From: Sphingomonas mucosissima
Lineage (GTDB): Bacteria > Pseudomonadota > Alphaproteobacteria > Sphingomonadales > Sphingomonadaceae
Reading direction: 5' to 3'
Assembly (NCBI RefSeq): GCF_002197665.1
Contig: NZ_NBBJ01000001.1
Coordinates: forward strand, 620,001-684,000
Length of the DNA: 64,000 bases
Shown: positions 55,788 to 64,000 of the stretch, piece by piece
Layout of the letters: the number at the start of each line of letters is the position of its first letter
Numbering within the stretch: position 1 is the first letter of the stretch
Made by a program: the position numbers and the translations under genes
The notes under the pieces: model-generated
Seen by the model: the letters and a program-made list of their open reading frames with translations, nothing else
Databases searched by the model: none
Told to the model about the DNA's origin: nothing

Positions 55788-57191
55788 CTAGCGTTTTTGC
55801 CGCTCGACTGGGCCGATCTCCTCCGGCGCATCGGCGACAATCGCCAGCATCGTCGTCCATGCGGCGACGTTCTGGCGCAGGTTCTCCGGATCGATCCGGT
55901 CAAGGGTATCGTCCGGCGTATGGTGGGTGTCGAAATAGTCGAGACCCGACTGGTTGAGGTCCACGCCCGCCACGCCAAGCGCCACCGTGGGGCCGATGTC
56001 AGCACCGCTGCCGCCCGGCCCGCTGCCGCGCACGATCCCGAGCGGCGCCAGCGCCGCGGCGAGGCGATCGCCCATCGGCTTGGCCGTTTCCGGCAGGGTC
56101 ATGCCGACGCGCCACACCTTGTCGGCGCCGAAATCGCTTTCCGCGGCAAGCACGTGGCGCTCCTTGCCGTGCCTGAGCGCATAATCGCGTCCGCCAAAGC
56201 CGCCGACTTCTTCCGCACCGAACCAAACGACGCGGATGGTGCGGCGCGTGCGCTTGCCGCTGTCCAGGATCCGCTTGGCCGCCGCTGCGGTGATGGCAAC
56301 ACCGCTCGCGTCATCGATCGCGCCGGTCGCCAGGTCCCAGCTATCGAGGTGCCCGCCGACGAGGACAATGCCGGCGTTCGGATCAGTGCCCGGCACTTCG
56401 GCGATCACGTTGCCGGATTCCTGTTCGCCGACTTGCCGCGGGGTCAGCAGCAGCTTCATGCGGATCGGCCTGCCGCGCTTCGCCAGCGCCTCGATCAGCT
56501 TCGCATCCGGCACAGACAAGGCGGCAGCCGGGATCGCCCCGCCCTCAGGAAAATATGTGGTGCCGGTATGGGGCAAGCGATGCGTATCGGTGCCGATCGA
56601 GCGGATAACGATCGCGGCTGCGCCCTTCTTGGCGGCGAGCGCGGGGCCGGCGAAGCGGGCAACGCCGGCCTGACCATAGCTGGAGCCATCCTGCGTTTTC
56701 ATCATCGCATTGCCGACATAAGCGATCTTGCCCGCAAGGCTGCCGTCGGGCGCCGCGGCCAGATCGTCATAGGTCGGGAAGATAACCACTTCTGCCTCAA
56801 TGCCAGCGGCGGGAGTGGCACCCGAGTTGCCGAGCGCGGCCAGATGCAATTTGTGCGGTACGGGCATCATGATCTCGGCCCGCTCCTCTCCACGCACCCA
56901 GACAGGCATGCGGTATGTTTCGATGCGGACGTTCTTGAAGCCCAGCGCCTTCAGCTTCGCTGCGCTCCAGGTGCGCGCGCGGGCCTCGGCTTCCGTCCCG
57001 GCAAGCCGCTGGCCGACCTCAGTCGTCATGCCCTCGACGATGTCATAGGCCACGTCGTCCTTCAGTGCCGCGTCGCGCAGCGCGGCGACGCGCCGGTCGA
57101 CCGGCGTGGGTGCCGGTGGGGCGGGGCGCTGCGCCAGCGCGGAAGCTGACGTGGCGAGGAGAAGGGCGGCGAGCGCAACGCGAGTGTTCAT
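55788..57191 (-). CDS. Secreted M28-family peptidase with PA domain
   Basis: 467 residues from the internal ATG; signal peptide MNTRVALAALLLATSASALA. A PA-like insert spans about 110-260 (GKIAYVGNAMM, GAAAIVIRSIG). The catalytic part has VGGHLDSWDLATGAIDDASG (metal His, Asp), WFGAEEVGGFGG (Glu-Glu) and a late TPDDTLDRID. It is a zinc aminopeptidase of carboxypeptidase Q type, active in the periplasm. A longer open frame upstream has no support. Confidence 0.9.
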   Translation of the reverse strand: MNTRVALAALLLATSASALAQRPAPPAPTPVDRRVAALRDAALKDDVAYDIVEGMTTEVGQRLAGTEAEARARTWSAAKLKALGFKNVRIETYRMPVWVRGEERAEIMMPVPHKLHLAALGNSGATPAAGIEAEVVIFPTYDDLAAAPDGSLAGKIAYVGNAMMKTQDGSSYGQAGVARFAGPALAAKKGAAAIVIRSIGTDTHRLPHTGTTYFPEGGAIPAAALSVPDAKLIEALAKRGRPIRMKLLLTPRQVGEQESGNVIAEVPGTDPNAGIVLVGGHLDSWDLATGAIDDASGVAITAAAAKRILDSGKRTRRTIRVVWFGAEEVGGFGGRDYALRHGKERHVLAAESDFGADKVWRVGMTLPETAKPMGDRLAAALAPLGIVRGSGPGGSGADIGPTVALGVAGVDLNQSGLDYFDTHHTPDDTLDRIDPENLRQNVAAWTTMLAIVADAPEEIGPVERQKR

Positions 57192-57297
57192 TCCTTCCGC
57201 GTAAGTCGGCGCGGGAAGTTTGCCAACGGCCTGCCGCATCATTACATGCGCGGCGACAAATCCCAGCAATTCCAGTTCACGGAGCAGCAGGCGACCC

Positions 57298-58977
57298 ATG
57301 GCCGTCCAGTATACCTACGTCATGAAGGGTCTGACCAAGACCTTCCCGGGCGCCAACAAGCCCGTGCTGAACAACATCAGCCTGCAGTTCATCCCCGGCG
57401 CGAAGATCGCGATCATCGGCCCGAACGGCTCGGGCAAGTCGACGCTCATGAAGATCATGGGCGGGATCGATACCGAGTATCAGGGCGAGGCCTGGGCCGC
57501 CGAGGGGATCAAGGTCGGCTACCTGCCGCAGGAGCCGCAGCTCGATCCCGACAAGACGGTGATCGAGAACGTGCGTCTGGGCGCCGGGCCGATCGCGGCA
57601 ATGGTTGATCGGTTCAACGCGATCTCCGCGGAGATGGGCGATCCGCAGGACGATACCGACTTCGACGCGCTGATGGAGGAGATGGGCGAGCTTCAGGCGA
57701 AGATCGACGCAGCCGACGGCTGGAGCCTCGATTCGCAGCTGGAGCAGGCGATGGAAGCGATGCGCTGCCCGCCGTCCGACAGCCCGGTGACCAACCTGTC
57801 GGGTGGTGAGAAGCGCCGCGTGGCGCTCGTCCGGCTGCTGCTGGAAAAGCCGGACATCCTGCTGCTCGACGAACCGACCAACCACTTGGACGCCGAAAGC
57901 GTCAGCTGGCTGGAGAACTTCCTCAAGGAATATACCGGCAACGTCATCCTCGTGACGCACGATCGCTACTTCCTCGACAATGTCGTGAACTGGGTCCTCG
58001 AGCTCGATCGCGGCCGCTATTACACCTACGAGTCCAACTACTCCGGCTATCTCGAGAAAAAGGCCAAGCGCCTCGAGCAGGAAGAGCGCGAGGAGCAGGG
58101 CAAGCAGAAGGCGATCGCCGACGAGCTCGCCTGGATGCGGCAGACGCCCAAGGCGCGCCAGACCAAGTCAAAGGCGCGTATTCGTGCATTCGACGAGCTG
58201 ATGGAGAAGCAGGAAAGCCGCGTCGCCAGCAAGGCCGCGATCCTGATCCAGCTGCCCGAGCGGCTCGGTGGCAAGGTGATCGAGGCTAAGGGGCTAACCA
58301 AGTCCTATGGCGACAAATTGCTGTTCGAGAACCTCGATTTCACGCTGCCGCCGGGTGGCATCGTCGGCGTCATCGGGCCGAACGGCGCGGGTAAGTCGAC
58401 GCTGTTTAAGCTGATCACCGGCCAGGAAAAGCCGGACGCCGGCACGATCGAAGTCGGCTCCACGGTGAAGCTCGGCTATGTCGACCAGAGCCGCGATCAG
58501 CTCGATCCGAACAAGAACGTCTGGCAGGAAATCTCCGACGAGCTCGAAATCTTCCGTTTCGGCAAGCAGGAGATGGGGACGCGCGCTTATGTCGGCGCGT
58601 TCAACTTCCGCGGGCCGGACCAGCAGAAGAAGGTCGGTCAGCTTTCGGGTGGTGAGCGCAACCGCGTGCACATGGCCAAGATGCTGAAGGAGGGCGGCAA
58701 CGTCCTGCTGCTCGATGAGCCGACCAACGACCTTGACGTGGAAACGCTGCGCGCGCTGGAAGAGGCGCTGGAAACCTTTGCGGGCTGCGCGGTGGTGATC
58801 AGCCACGATCGCTTCTTCCTCGATCGCCTGTGCACGCACATCCTGGCATTCGAGGGCGACAGCCACGTCGAATGGTTCGAAGGCAACTTCGAGGCTTATG
58901 AGGAAGACAAGCGCCGCCGCATGGGCGACGCGGCCGACCGTCCGACGCGGCTTGCCTACAAGAAGCTGACGCGCTGA
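57298..58977 (+). CDS. ettA: Energy-dependent translational throttle protein EttA
   Basis: 559 residues from the ATG starting MAVQYTYVMKGLTKTFPGAN, close to the 555 of E. coli EttA. Two ABC-F ATPase domains: Walker A IIGPNGSGKST and VIGPNGAGKST, signatures LSGGEKRRVAL and LSGGERNRVHM, Walker B ILLLDEPTNHLD and VLLLDEPTNDLD. The linker (about 245-310) is basic. It binds the ribosomal E site and gates the first peptide bond according to ATP/ADP level. An in-frame extension upstream is rejected. Confidence 0.95.
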   Translation: MAVQYTYVMKGLTKTFPGANKPVLNNISLQFIPGAKIAIIGPNGSGKSTLMKIMGGIDTEYQGEAWAAEGIKVGYLPQEPQLDPDKTVIENVRLGAGPIAAMVDRFNAISAEMGDPQDDTDFDALMEEMGELQAKIDAADGWSLDSQLEQAMEAMRCPPSDSPVTNLSGGEKRRVALVRLLLEKPDILLLDEPTNHLDAESVSWLENFLKEYTGNVILVTHDRYFLDNVVNWVLELDRGRYYTYESNYSGYLEKKAKRLEQEEREEQGKQKAIADELAWMRQTPKARQTKSKARIRAFDELMEKQESRVASKAAILIQLPERLGGKVIEAKGLTKSYGDKLLFENLDFTLPPGGIVGVIGPNGAGKSTLFKLITGQEKPDAGTIEVGSTVKLGYVDQSRDQLDPNKNVWQEISDELEIFRFGKQEMGTRAYVGAFNFRGPDQQKKVGQLSGGERNRVHMAKMLKEGGNVLLLDEPTNDLDVETLRALEEALETFAGCAVVISHDRFFLDRLCTHILAFEGDSHVEWFEGNFEAYEEDKRRRMGDAADRPTRLAYKKLTR

Positions 58978-59021
58978 TCGGGGTTGATCGTCACCCGCTC
59001 AGCCGGGGGTGAAGGTGGTTC

Positions 59022-59058
59022 AAAAGGCCCGCCCGGCTGATGCCGCGGCGGGCCTTTT
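59022..59058. terminator. Bidirectional terminator between ettA and M28 peptidase
   Basis: AAAAGGCCCGCC (59022-59033) pairs with GGCGGGCCTTTT (59047-59058). The T-run on both strands suits these convergent genes. Confidence 0.85.
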
Positions 59059-59060
59059 CG

Positions 59061-60683
59061 TTATTGACGCTGATCGGCGCTCTCGGCGCGGATCGCGCGG
59101 AACTCGGACGCGGGGCGCCATTCGGGCCAGACACCCGCCTTCGAGAGCCGCTGGCCCATGGCGTGGAACAAGTCGACGTCCTGCGCGGCGCCAGTGAAGT
59201 TCCAATCGGGCGCCCAGGCGTCGCACGTCTTGTGGTAGCAGGCCATATAGCTGTCGAGCCACCTCTGCCCCGCTGCGCGCCCACCGACGCGCATGTCACT
59301 GGCGCCGCCGAGCGCCATTAGCTGCAGCGCGGGCACGCCGCGGCGCACGACCGAGAAATGGTCTGCACGATAGAAGAGCCCGCGTTCGCTGGCCTCTTCC
59401 GGCGTGACGACGCGGTTCTGCGCGCGCGCTGCCTCGGTCAGCAGATCCTCCAGCGAGGACTGGCCGGCGCCGACGAGGATCACGTCCTTCGCCTCGCCCG
59501 CGGTTTGCAGGATGTCGAGCGTCAGATTGGCGACCGTTTTCTCCAACGGCGCGGTCGGGCGGGTGGCATACCATTCCGAACCGAGCAGGCCGCGCTCCTC
59601 CGCCGTCCACAGGGCGAACACGAGCGTGCGGTCGGGCGCCGGCCCGGCCTTGAACAGCCGGGCGAGTTCCATCACGCCCGCGACGCCGAGTGCATCGTCG
59701 TTCGCGCCTGGGCGGATGGTGCGGCCCTGCGCATCGGGTGGGCCTTCGCCATAGGCATCCCAGTGCGCAGCGAACTGGACCGTCTCGTCTGACTTCACCC
59801 GGCCGGGGATCTTGGCGATGACATTGGCGCTTTCGATCCGCTCGACCGTTACGGGGAGCTTTGCGGTGAAGCGCGCCTTCATCGTCACCGGGCGGAAGGC
59901 GGCGGAGCGCGCCTTTGTACGCAAAGCTGCGAGATCCAGCCCTTCGGCGGCGAAGACGCGGGTTGCCGCCTCGCCGGAAAGCCAGCCCTGTAGGGCGATG
60001 CGCTGATCCTCAGGGCCACGGACAATGTCGTAGTTCTCGCCGTTCGAAGCATTGGCGGTGGACCAGGGATAGCCGGCGCCCGCCGTGTCATGGACGATCA
60101 ACGCGCCGATCGCGCCGCGTCGCGCCGCTTCCTCATATTTGTACGTCCAGCGGCCGTAATAGGTCATGCGCTTGTCGCCAAAGCGCCCCTTCGCGTCGAC
60201 GCCCTCCGGTGCTTCGAAATCGGGATCGTTGACCAGGAAGACGGCGACCTTGCCCTTCAGGTCCATGCCCTTGAAGTCGTCCCACTTGGCTTCCGGCGCG
60301 CTTACGCCGTAGCCGACGAACACGAGCGGCGCGTTCTCGATCGCGACGGCGGCGTCGGGCCGCACGGTGGTGAGCGCGACCTCCTTGCCCTGAACCAGGC
60401 TGGTCGCGCCGAAGCTCACCGGCCCGTCGCCCAGGCGGGAGTGGATGAGCGGCACCTTCTGCGTCCAGGCACCGTCCGGCCCGCCAGGCTCCAGCCCCAG
60501 TGCCTTGAACCGGGCGATCGACCAGTCGATCGTCTTCTTCTCGCCCTCGGTTCCCGGCGCGCGGCCGCCGAACGCGTCCGACGCCAGTTCCCTTGTCATC
60601 TCGGATAGCTTGGCCGGATCGGTCTTGGGCGGCTCGGCAGCCGCGATCGCGAGGAGCGGGAGGAAATAGGCAATCTTTGTCAT
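59061..60683 (-). CDS. M28-family peptidase, second type
   Basis: 540 residues from the ATG starting MTKIAYFLPLLAIAAAEPPK (signal peptide). A PA-domain insert (FVGYGVSAPEAKWDDFKGMD, GAIGALIVHDTAG) is followed by the catalytic part: FAAHWDAYG and GANDDALGVAGVMEL (metal His, Asp), LWTAEERGLLGSEWYA (Glu-Glu). A late FYRADHFSVVRRGVPAL supplies the last metal His. Typical for the ~550-residue periplasmic M28 group. Begins 2 nt after the NYN gene stop on the same strand. Confidence 0.9.
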   Translation of the reverse strand: MTKIAYFLPLLAIAAAEPPKTDPAKLSEMTRELASDAFGGRAPGTEGEKKTIDWSIARFKALGLEPGGPDGAWTQKVPLIHSRLGDGPVSFGATSLVQGKEVALTTVRPDAAVAIENAPLVFVGYGVSAPEAKWDDFKGMDLKGKVAVFLVNDPDFEAPEGVDAKGRFGDKRMTYYGRWTYKYEEAARRGAIGALIVHDTAGAGYPWSTANASNGENYDIVRGPEDQRIALQGWLSGEAATRVFAAEGLDLAALRTKARSAAFRPVTMKARFTAKLPVTVERIESANVIAKIPGRVKSDETVQFAAHWDAYGEGPPDAQGRTIRPGANDDALGVAGVMELARLFKAGPAPDRTLVFALWTAEERGLLGSEWYATRPTAPLEKTVANLTLDILQTAGEAKDVILVGAGQSSLEDLLTEAARAQNRVVTPEEASERGLFYRADHFSVVRRGVPALQLMALGGASDMRVGGRAAGQRWLDSYMACYHKTCDAWAPDWNFTGAAQDVDLFHAMGQRLSKAGVWPEWRPASEFRAIRAESADQRQ

Positions 60684-60684
60684 A

Positions 60685-61518
60685 TCAACGCACCCTACGC
60701 ACGAACACGCGGCCATCATCGCGCCGCTCGGTCTGGAAATTGGGAACGGCGGCGATCAGGTCCGACAAGCGCTTGTAGCCGTAATTGCGCACGTCGAAGC
60801 TTGATCGGTTGGCGGCGAGCTGCCCCATCGCCGAAAGGCTGACGAAGCCTTTCTCGTCGCGCTTCACCGCGGAATAGGCATCGATCAGCAGCTTCACCAA
60901 TTCCTCGTCGATCGGCGCTGTGCCGGTCGGCATGGCTGGGTCGGGCTGGGGAGATGGCGCGGGCTGGGCCGGCGCGGCCGGCTCTTTGCTGCTAGGCGGC
61001 GGCACCGATGCCGGCTGCGTTTCCTTTGGCGCAGGCAAGGGCCGCGTCGGTCTTGCATCATCCTCTTCCGCGGCCATCAGCTTGTCGACATCGATGAAAC
61101 GGGTGCAGGCGCGCTTGAAGCCTTCCGGGGTCTTGGCCTGTCCAAAGCCATAGACGGGGAGCCCGTCCTGCCGGAGCCGCGTGGCAAGCGGCATGAAATC
61201 GCTGTCGGACGACATGATGCCGAAGCCCTCGACGCGCCCGCGGAACAAGAGGTCCATCGCGTCGATGGTCATCTTCATGTCGGTGGCGTTCTTGCCCTTG
61301 GTGATGTCGAACTGCTGCTGTGGCTCGATGCCATGCTTGATCGTCATGTCGCGCCAGCCGCTCAGCGCCGCCTTCGACCAATTGCCGTAGACGCGGCGGA
61401 TGTTCACCGTCCCGAGCTCGGCAAGAACGGTCAGTACCGGGTCGATTGCGTGCCAACTGGCATTGTCCGCATCGATCAGCAGGGCGATGTTGCGGGTGGG
61501 GGTATCGTCGCTAGCCAT
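60685..61518 (-). CDS. NYN-domain RNase-like protein with OST-HTH (LOTUS)
   Basis: 277 residues. The NYN (PIN-like) domain has NIALLIDADNASWHAIDPVL, KNATDMKMTIDAMDLL and GIMSSDSDFMPLATRLR: the acidic residues needed for metal are present. A Pro-rich linker (about 155-200) leads to an OST-HTH domain (LVKLLIDAYSAVKRDEKGFV, RNYGYKRLSDLIAAVPNF). This is the LabA-like group; probably acts on RNA. Its end nearly touches the M28 gene start, so co-transcription is likely. Confidence 0.85.
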   Translation of the reverse strand: MASDDTPTRNIALLIDADNASWHAIDPVLTVLAELGTVNIRRVYGNWSKAALSGWRDMTIKHGIEPQQQFDITKGKNATDMKMTIDAMDLLFRGRVEGFGIMSSDSDFMPLATRLRQDGLPVYGFGQAKTPEGFKRACTRFIDVDKLMAAEEDDARPTRPLPAPKETQPASVPPPSSKEPAAPAQPAPSPQPDPAMPTGTAPIDEELVKLLIDAYSAVKRDEKGFVSLSAMGQLAANRSSFDVRNYGYKRLSDLIAAVPNFQTERRDDGRVFVRRVR

Positions 61519-61555
61519 GCCCGAGCGCCATCGACGCTCGGGGCGCCGGCGTCAA

Positions 61556-61798
61556 TCAGCCGTTGCTGCCGCGGCGGTCGCTGGGCAGCGCCACATCGGC
61601 GTTGATGTCATCCTGCTTGGTGGCGCGGGTGGTGCCCTCGGGATCATCGACCTGCTTCAGATCGGCTTGCGAGCCGACATCACGTGCCAGCGCACCGCCG
61701 CTGGTGCCGGTCTGTGCTTCGCCGCCGGGGATCATGCCCTCGATCACGTCCTTGTCGTCATTGTCGCGCGCGGTGGTGGTGCGGGGGTTCTCTGCCAT
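61556..61798 (-). CDS. Small acidic, disordered protein
   Basis: 80 residues rich in Asp, Thr, Gly and Ala (ARDNDDKDVIEGMIPGGEAQ, then TGTSGGALARDVGS). The ribosome site GGAGAG precedes the ATG. Similar short hydrophilic proteins occur in sphingomonads, perhaps stress-linked. No known family. Confidence 0.6.
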   Translation of the reverse strand: MAENPRTTTARDNDDKDVIEGMIPGGEAQTGTSGGALARDVGSQADLKQVDDPEGTTRATKQDDINADVALPSDRRGSNG

Positions 61799-61849
61799 GA
61801 TTTCTCTCCTTCGTGCTCCAAAGAACGAGAGGGGAGGGGCGGAGTTTCG

Positions 61850-62332
61850 TCAGGCGGCGGGATAAGTGATTTCAATCAACTCATATTCCTTTTCGCCGAC
61901 AGGCAAGGTCACCCGCCGAAGGTCCCCCACAGTAGCGCCGCGCAGCGCGCGGGCGAGCGGCGCGTTCCAGCCGATCAGGCCCTTGCCCGCATCCGCCTCG
62001 TCATCGCCAACCAGCGTCAGGTGGCGATGATTATCGTCCTCGTCAGCGATGGTGACGCAGGCGCCGAAATAAACGCGGGTGCGGTCCGGCGCCTGTGCCG
62101 GGTCGACCACCTTTGCCGCCTTCATTCGGCGCGACAGGAACCCCAGCCGCCGGTCGATCTCGCGCAGCCGCTTGCGACCATAGATATAGTCGCCGTTCTC
62201 GGACCGATCGCCGTTTCCCGCCGCCCAAGCGATGGTTTCCACCAACGCCGGGCGCTCTGTTGCAAAAAGCTGATCATATTCGCTGCGCAGCGCGGCATAG
62301 CCGGCGGGTGTGATGTAGTTCGGGCGATCCAT
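61850..62332 (-). CDS. Transcription elongation factor GreB-like
   Basis: 160 residues from the internal ATG (MDRPNYITPAGYAALRSEYD). GreA/GreB pattern: the N-terminal coiled coil (AGNGDRSENGDYIYGRKRLREIDRRL) with the acidic tip Asp/Glu (GDRSENGDY), then the C-terminal FKBP-like domain (LVGDDEADAGKGLIGWNAPL). The YIYGRKRLREIDRR segment is characteristic of GreB. It rescues backtracked RNA polymerase. Confidence 0.9.
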   Translation of the reverse strand: MDRPNYITPAGYAALRSEYDQLFATERPALVETIAWAAGNGDRSENGDYIYGRKRLREIDRRLGFLSRRMKAAKVVDPAQAPDRTRVYFGACVTIADEDDNHRHLTLVGDDEADAGKGLIGWNAPLARALRGATVGDLRRVTLPVGEKEYELIEITYPAA

Positions 62333-62362
62333 CCCGCGTCCCTTAATCGAACCGCAACCGGT

Positions 62363-62400
62363 CCGCGACCTTCCCGTCACGCTGAACGGAAAGGTCGCGG
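62363..62400. terminator. Hairpin between greB-like and transglycosylase genes
   Basis: CCGCGACCTT (62363-62372) pairs with AAGGTCGCGG (62391-62400), and CCGT/ACGG pair further in after one mismatch. No T-run. Follows the transglycosylase stop on the minus strand. Confidence 0.5.
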
Positions 62401-62405
62401 CTCAA

Positions 62406-64000
62406 TCAGCCGGTGCGATTGCGGCCCAGATACCAGCTAAGGTTCGCCGGCCCGCGGCTCTTCGCACGCGGCGGGTTCATCAGGTCATAGACGACCGCAT
62501 TTTCCAGCACGCGCTGCACGTAGTTGCGCGTTTCCGTGTACGGGATCGCCTCGATCCAATCGACCATGTCGATCGCGCCGGTGCGCGGATCGCCGTTGGC
62601 ACGCAGCCATTTGTTCACGTTGCCCGGCCCCGCGTTATAGGCGGCAACAGCCAGCGGGTAGCTGCCGTAGCTACCGAAGATCCGCTGGAAATAGCTGGAG
62701 CCGAGCTGCGTGTTGTAGCCGGTGTCCGTCAGCAGCCGGCCGGCGTCGTAGGGAAGCCCCATCTTTCCCGCCTGTTCGCGCGCGGTGCCGGGCATCAACT
62801 GCATCAAGCCGCGCGCTCCCGCCGACGAGATTGCGGCGCGGTCGAACTGGCTCTCCTGACGCGCGATCGCGTGAATCATCGTCCACTGATTTTCATAGCC
62901 GGGCGGAACCGACACCGTCGGGAATGCGATGGCGCTATATTCGGTCTGGTCGTTCTGCATCGCCATGCGCCCGACGATCACGGCAAGATCGGGGCGCTGA
63001 AGCGAACGCGATAGCTCCTCAGCGAGGAAGTGATCAGTATCGCCCTCGATATTGGCGGCGATCGTTCGCACAAAGGCGGTCTGATCCTGATACTGGCCAA
63101 TCGAACCCAAAAACTGCGCGGCGCGCACCGTTTCGCGGCCGAAGAAAGCCTGCCGGGCGGCCGGATCGATCGCCGGCGCGGCCACTTCGCGCGGCGCAGT
63201 CAGGGGCCGTCGCAGATGCTCCAGCGACAATTGTCCGTAGAAGACGTCTCGATATCCCGCAGCCCGATTGAAGAAGGCGCTTGCGTCCGCTTGACGCCCC
63301 GCCGCCTCGGCCGCACGTCCCGCCCAGTAGAAGCCCTTGGCGCGCGTTTGCGGCGATTGGCTTCCCCGGCCATAGCGATCAAACATCGTCATCGCATCAG
63401 CGGGGCGGTTCAGCTGCTTCAATGCGGTCTGCCCCGCCAGCCAGACGAGGCTGGTGTAATCGTCGCGCTCGCCATACGGCTTTTTCGACACGTCGGTCCC
63501 GGCGGGATAAGCGTCATCCACCTGCCGCGCGATGTCATAGGCCAGCTGATGTTGGCCGTCCGCTGCGGCAGCCCGGGCGTTCGTCAGCAGCGTTTCGTAG
63601 AATTTTTCCACATTGCCGGGCCGGGCGAGGCCAGCCGTGCGGGTGCGCGCCAGCCAGGATCGTGCGCTCGCGCCGCTCGCGCGCAGCCAGCTTGCCTTGT
63701 CGGCGATGTAGCCGGCGTCGAACGCGCCGGCCGCATCGTTTGCGGCTGCCAGCGAGGATGCGGCCTGCGCTCCCGTGCGGAAAGCGAGACGTGCTTCGAA
63801 CAGCGGCCGGCGGGCAGGAGAGGTGAACGCGATCTGGCGTGCGGCAGCGCTGGTCGATCCCTGCCACAACAGCGCGTCCATCCGCGCGTCGTGATCGTCG
63901 GGGCGCAGCGCCCCTGCGAAGCTCGTGAGGATCGTCGATTCGTCCGTGGGTGTCAGCGCGCCGCGTCGCCAGGCGTTGCGTGCAGCCTCATAGGCTTCCG
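62406..64000 (-). CDS. Soluble lytic murein transglycosylase, N-terminus outside window
   Basis: The frame is still open at the right edge; 531 residues are visible. The N-terminal part is a long ring of helix pairs (superhelical U/L domains; EARLAFRTGAQAASSLAAA, KGFYWAGRAAEAAGRQADAS). The SLT domain at the end has IARQESQFDRAAISSAGARG (catalytic Glu), LMQLMPGTAREQA and ANAG-type YNAGPGNVNKWLRANGD. It cleaves peptidoglycan glycan strands with formation of anhydromuramyl ends in the periplasm. Confidence 0.9.
   Translation of the reverse strand, partial: EAYEAARNAWRRGALTPTDESTILTSFAGALRPDDHDARMDALLWQGSTSAAARQIAFTSPARRPLFEARLAFRTGAQAASSLAAANDAAGAFDAGYIADKASWLRASGASARSWLARTRTAGLARPGNVEKFYETLLTNARAAAADGQHQLAYDIARQVDDAYPAGTDVSKKPYGERDDYTSLVWLAGQTALKQLNRPADAMTMFDRYGRGSQSPQTRAKGFYWAGRAAEAAGRQADASAFFNRAAGYRDVFYGQLSLEHLRRPLTAPREVAAPAIDPAARQAFFGRETVRAAQFLGSIGQYQDQTAFVRTIAANIEGDTDHFLAEELSRSLQRPDLAVIVGRMAMQNDQTEYSAIAFPTVSVPPGYENQWTMIHAIARQESQFDRAAISSAGARGLMQLMPGTAREQAGKMGLPYDAGRLLTDTGYNTQLGSSYFQRIFGSYGSYPLAVAAYNAGPGNVNKWLRANGDPRTGAIDMVDWIEAIPYTETRNYVQRVLENAVVYDLMNPPRAKSRGPANLSWYLGRNRTG

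Overview
The window is GC-rich alphaproteobacterial DNA, most likely from Sphingomonas or a close relative. The reading rests on a GC-ending codon bias, gyrA, moaA, nadK and ettA orthologues of alphaproteobacterial type, DUF6894 proteins and several small proteins of sphingomonad style. No database search was possible, so family names come from motifs and recalled family features.

Layout. (1) From 1 to about 16.0 kb: the tail, fibre, lysis and DNA-methylase part of a siphovirus-type prophage that enters from the left edge. It holds an HK97-gp10-like protein, a tail-completion protein, the major tail protein, a tail assembly chaperone with a -1 frameshift site, a tape measure protein and a large tail protein. 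A fibre/depolymerase cassette follows, with a second tail-tube-like protein and a BNR_4/ulvan-lyase-like enzyme, then holin, GH108 endolysin and a Dam-like methylase. (2) 16.0 to 21.6 kb: accessory DNA with two unrelated-position tyrosine integrases, a replication-type HTH protein, two DUF6894 proteins and hairpin-rich spacer, ending at the 3' end of tRNA-Asn. (3) 21.7 to 35.4 kb: chromosomal core (nadK-moaA, an EAL protein, a DUF488 protein, gyrA, an SDR, a TPR protein, an Lrp regulator, a histidine-kinase-like protein, a polysaccharide deacetylase).

(4) 35.5 to 55.07 kb: a 19.5-kb genomic island inserted at the 3' end of tRNA-Pro(TGG). A perfect 29-bp repeat marks both ends, and the integrase sits next to the intact tRNA but is broken by an 8-bp tandem duplication. 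The cargo looks like defence. Operon A is a Ser/Thr kinase-helicase fusion, a PLD-like protein and a PP2C phosphatase, resembling Mokosh type I with an added phosphatase. Operon B is a ComEC-like metallo-hydrolase with a Gly-rich tail, a single protein fusing E2-like, E1-like and JAB peptidase domains, a four-helix membrane protein and a second metallo-hydrolase. No ubiquitin-like protein or CD-NTase is visible. Divergent from operon B is a zinc-ribbon microprotein followed by a PD-(D/E)xK-like nuclease. A broken KfrA-like locus and a DinJ/YafQ-type toxin-antitoxin pair complete the cargo.

(5) 55.1 to 64 kb: chromosomal core again (tRNA-Pro, tRNA-Ile2, a small lipoprotein, two M28 peptidases, ettA, a NYN/OST-HTH protein, a GreB-like factor, and a soluble lytic transglycosylase running off the right edge).

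The best candidate for an undescribed system is operon B: a ubiquitin-like conjugation and deconjugation enzyme in one chain, placed between two metallo-hydrolases and a membrane protein, with a candidate substrate tail encoded immediately upstream.
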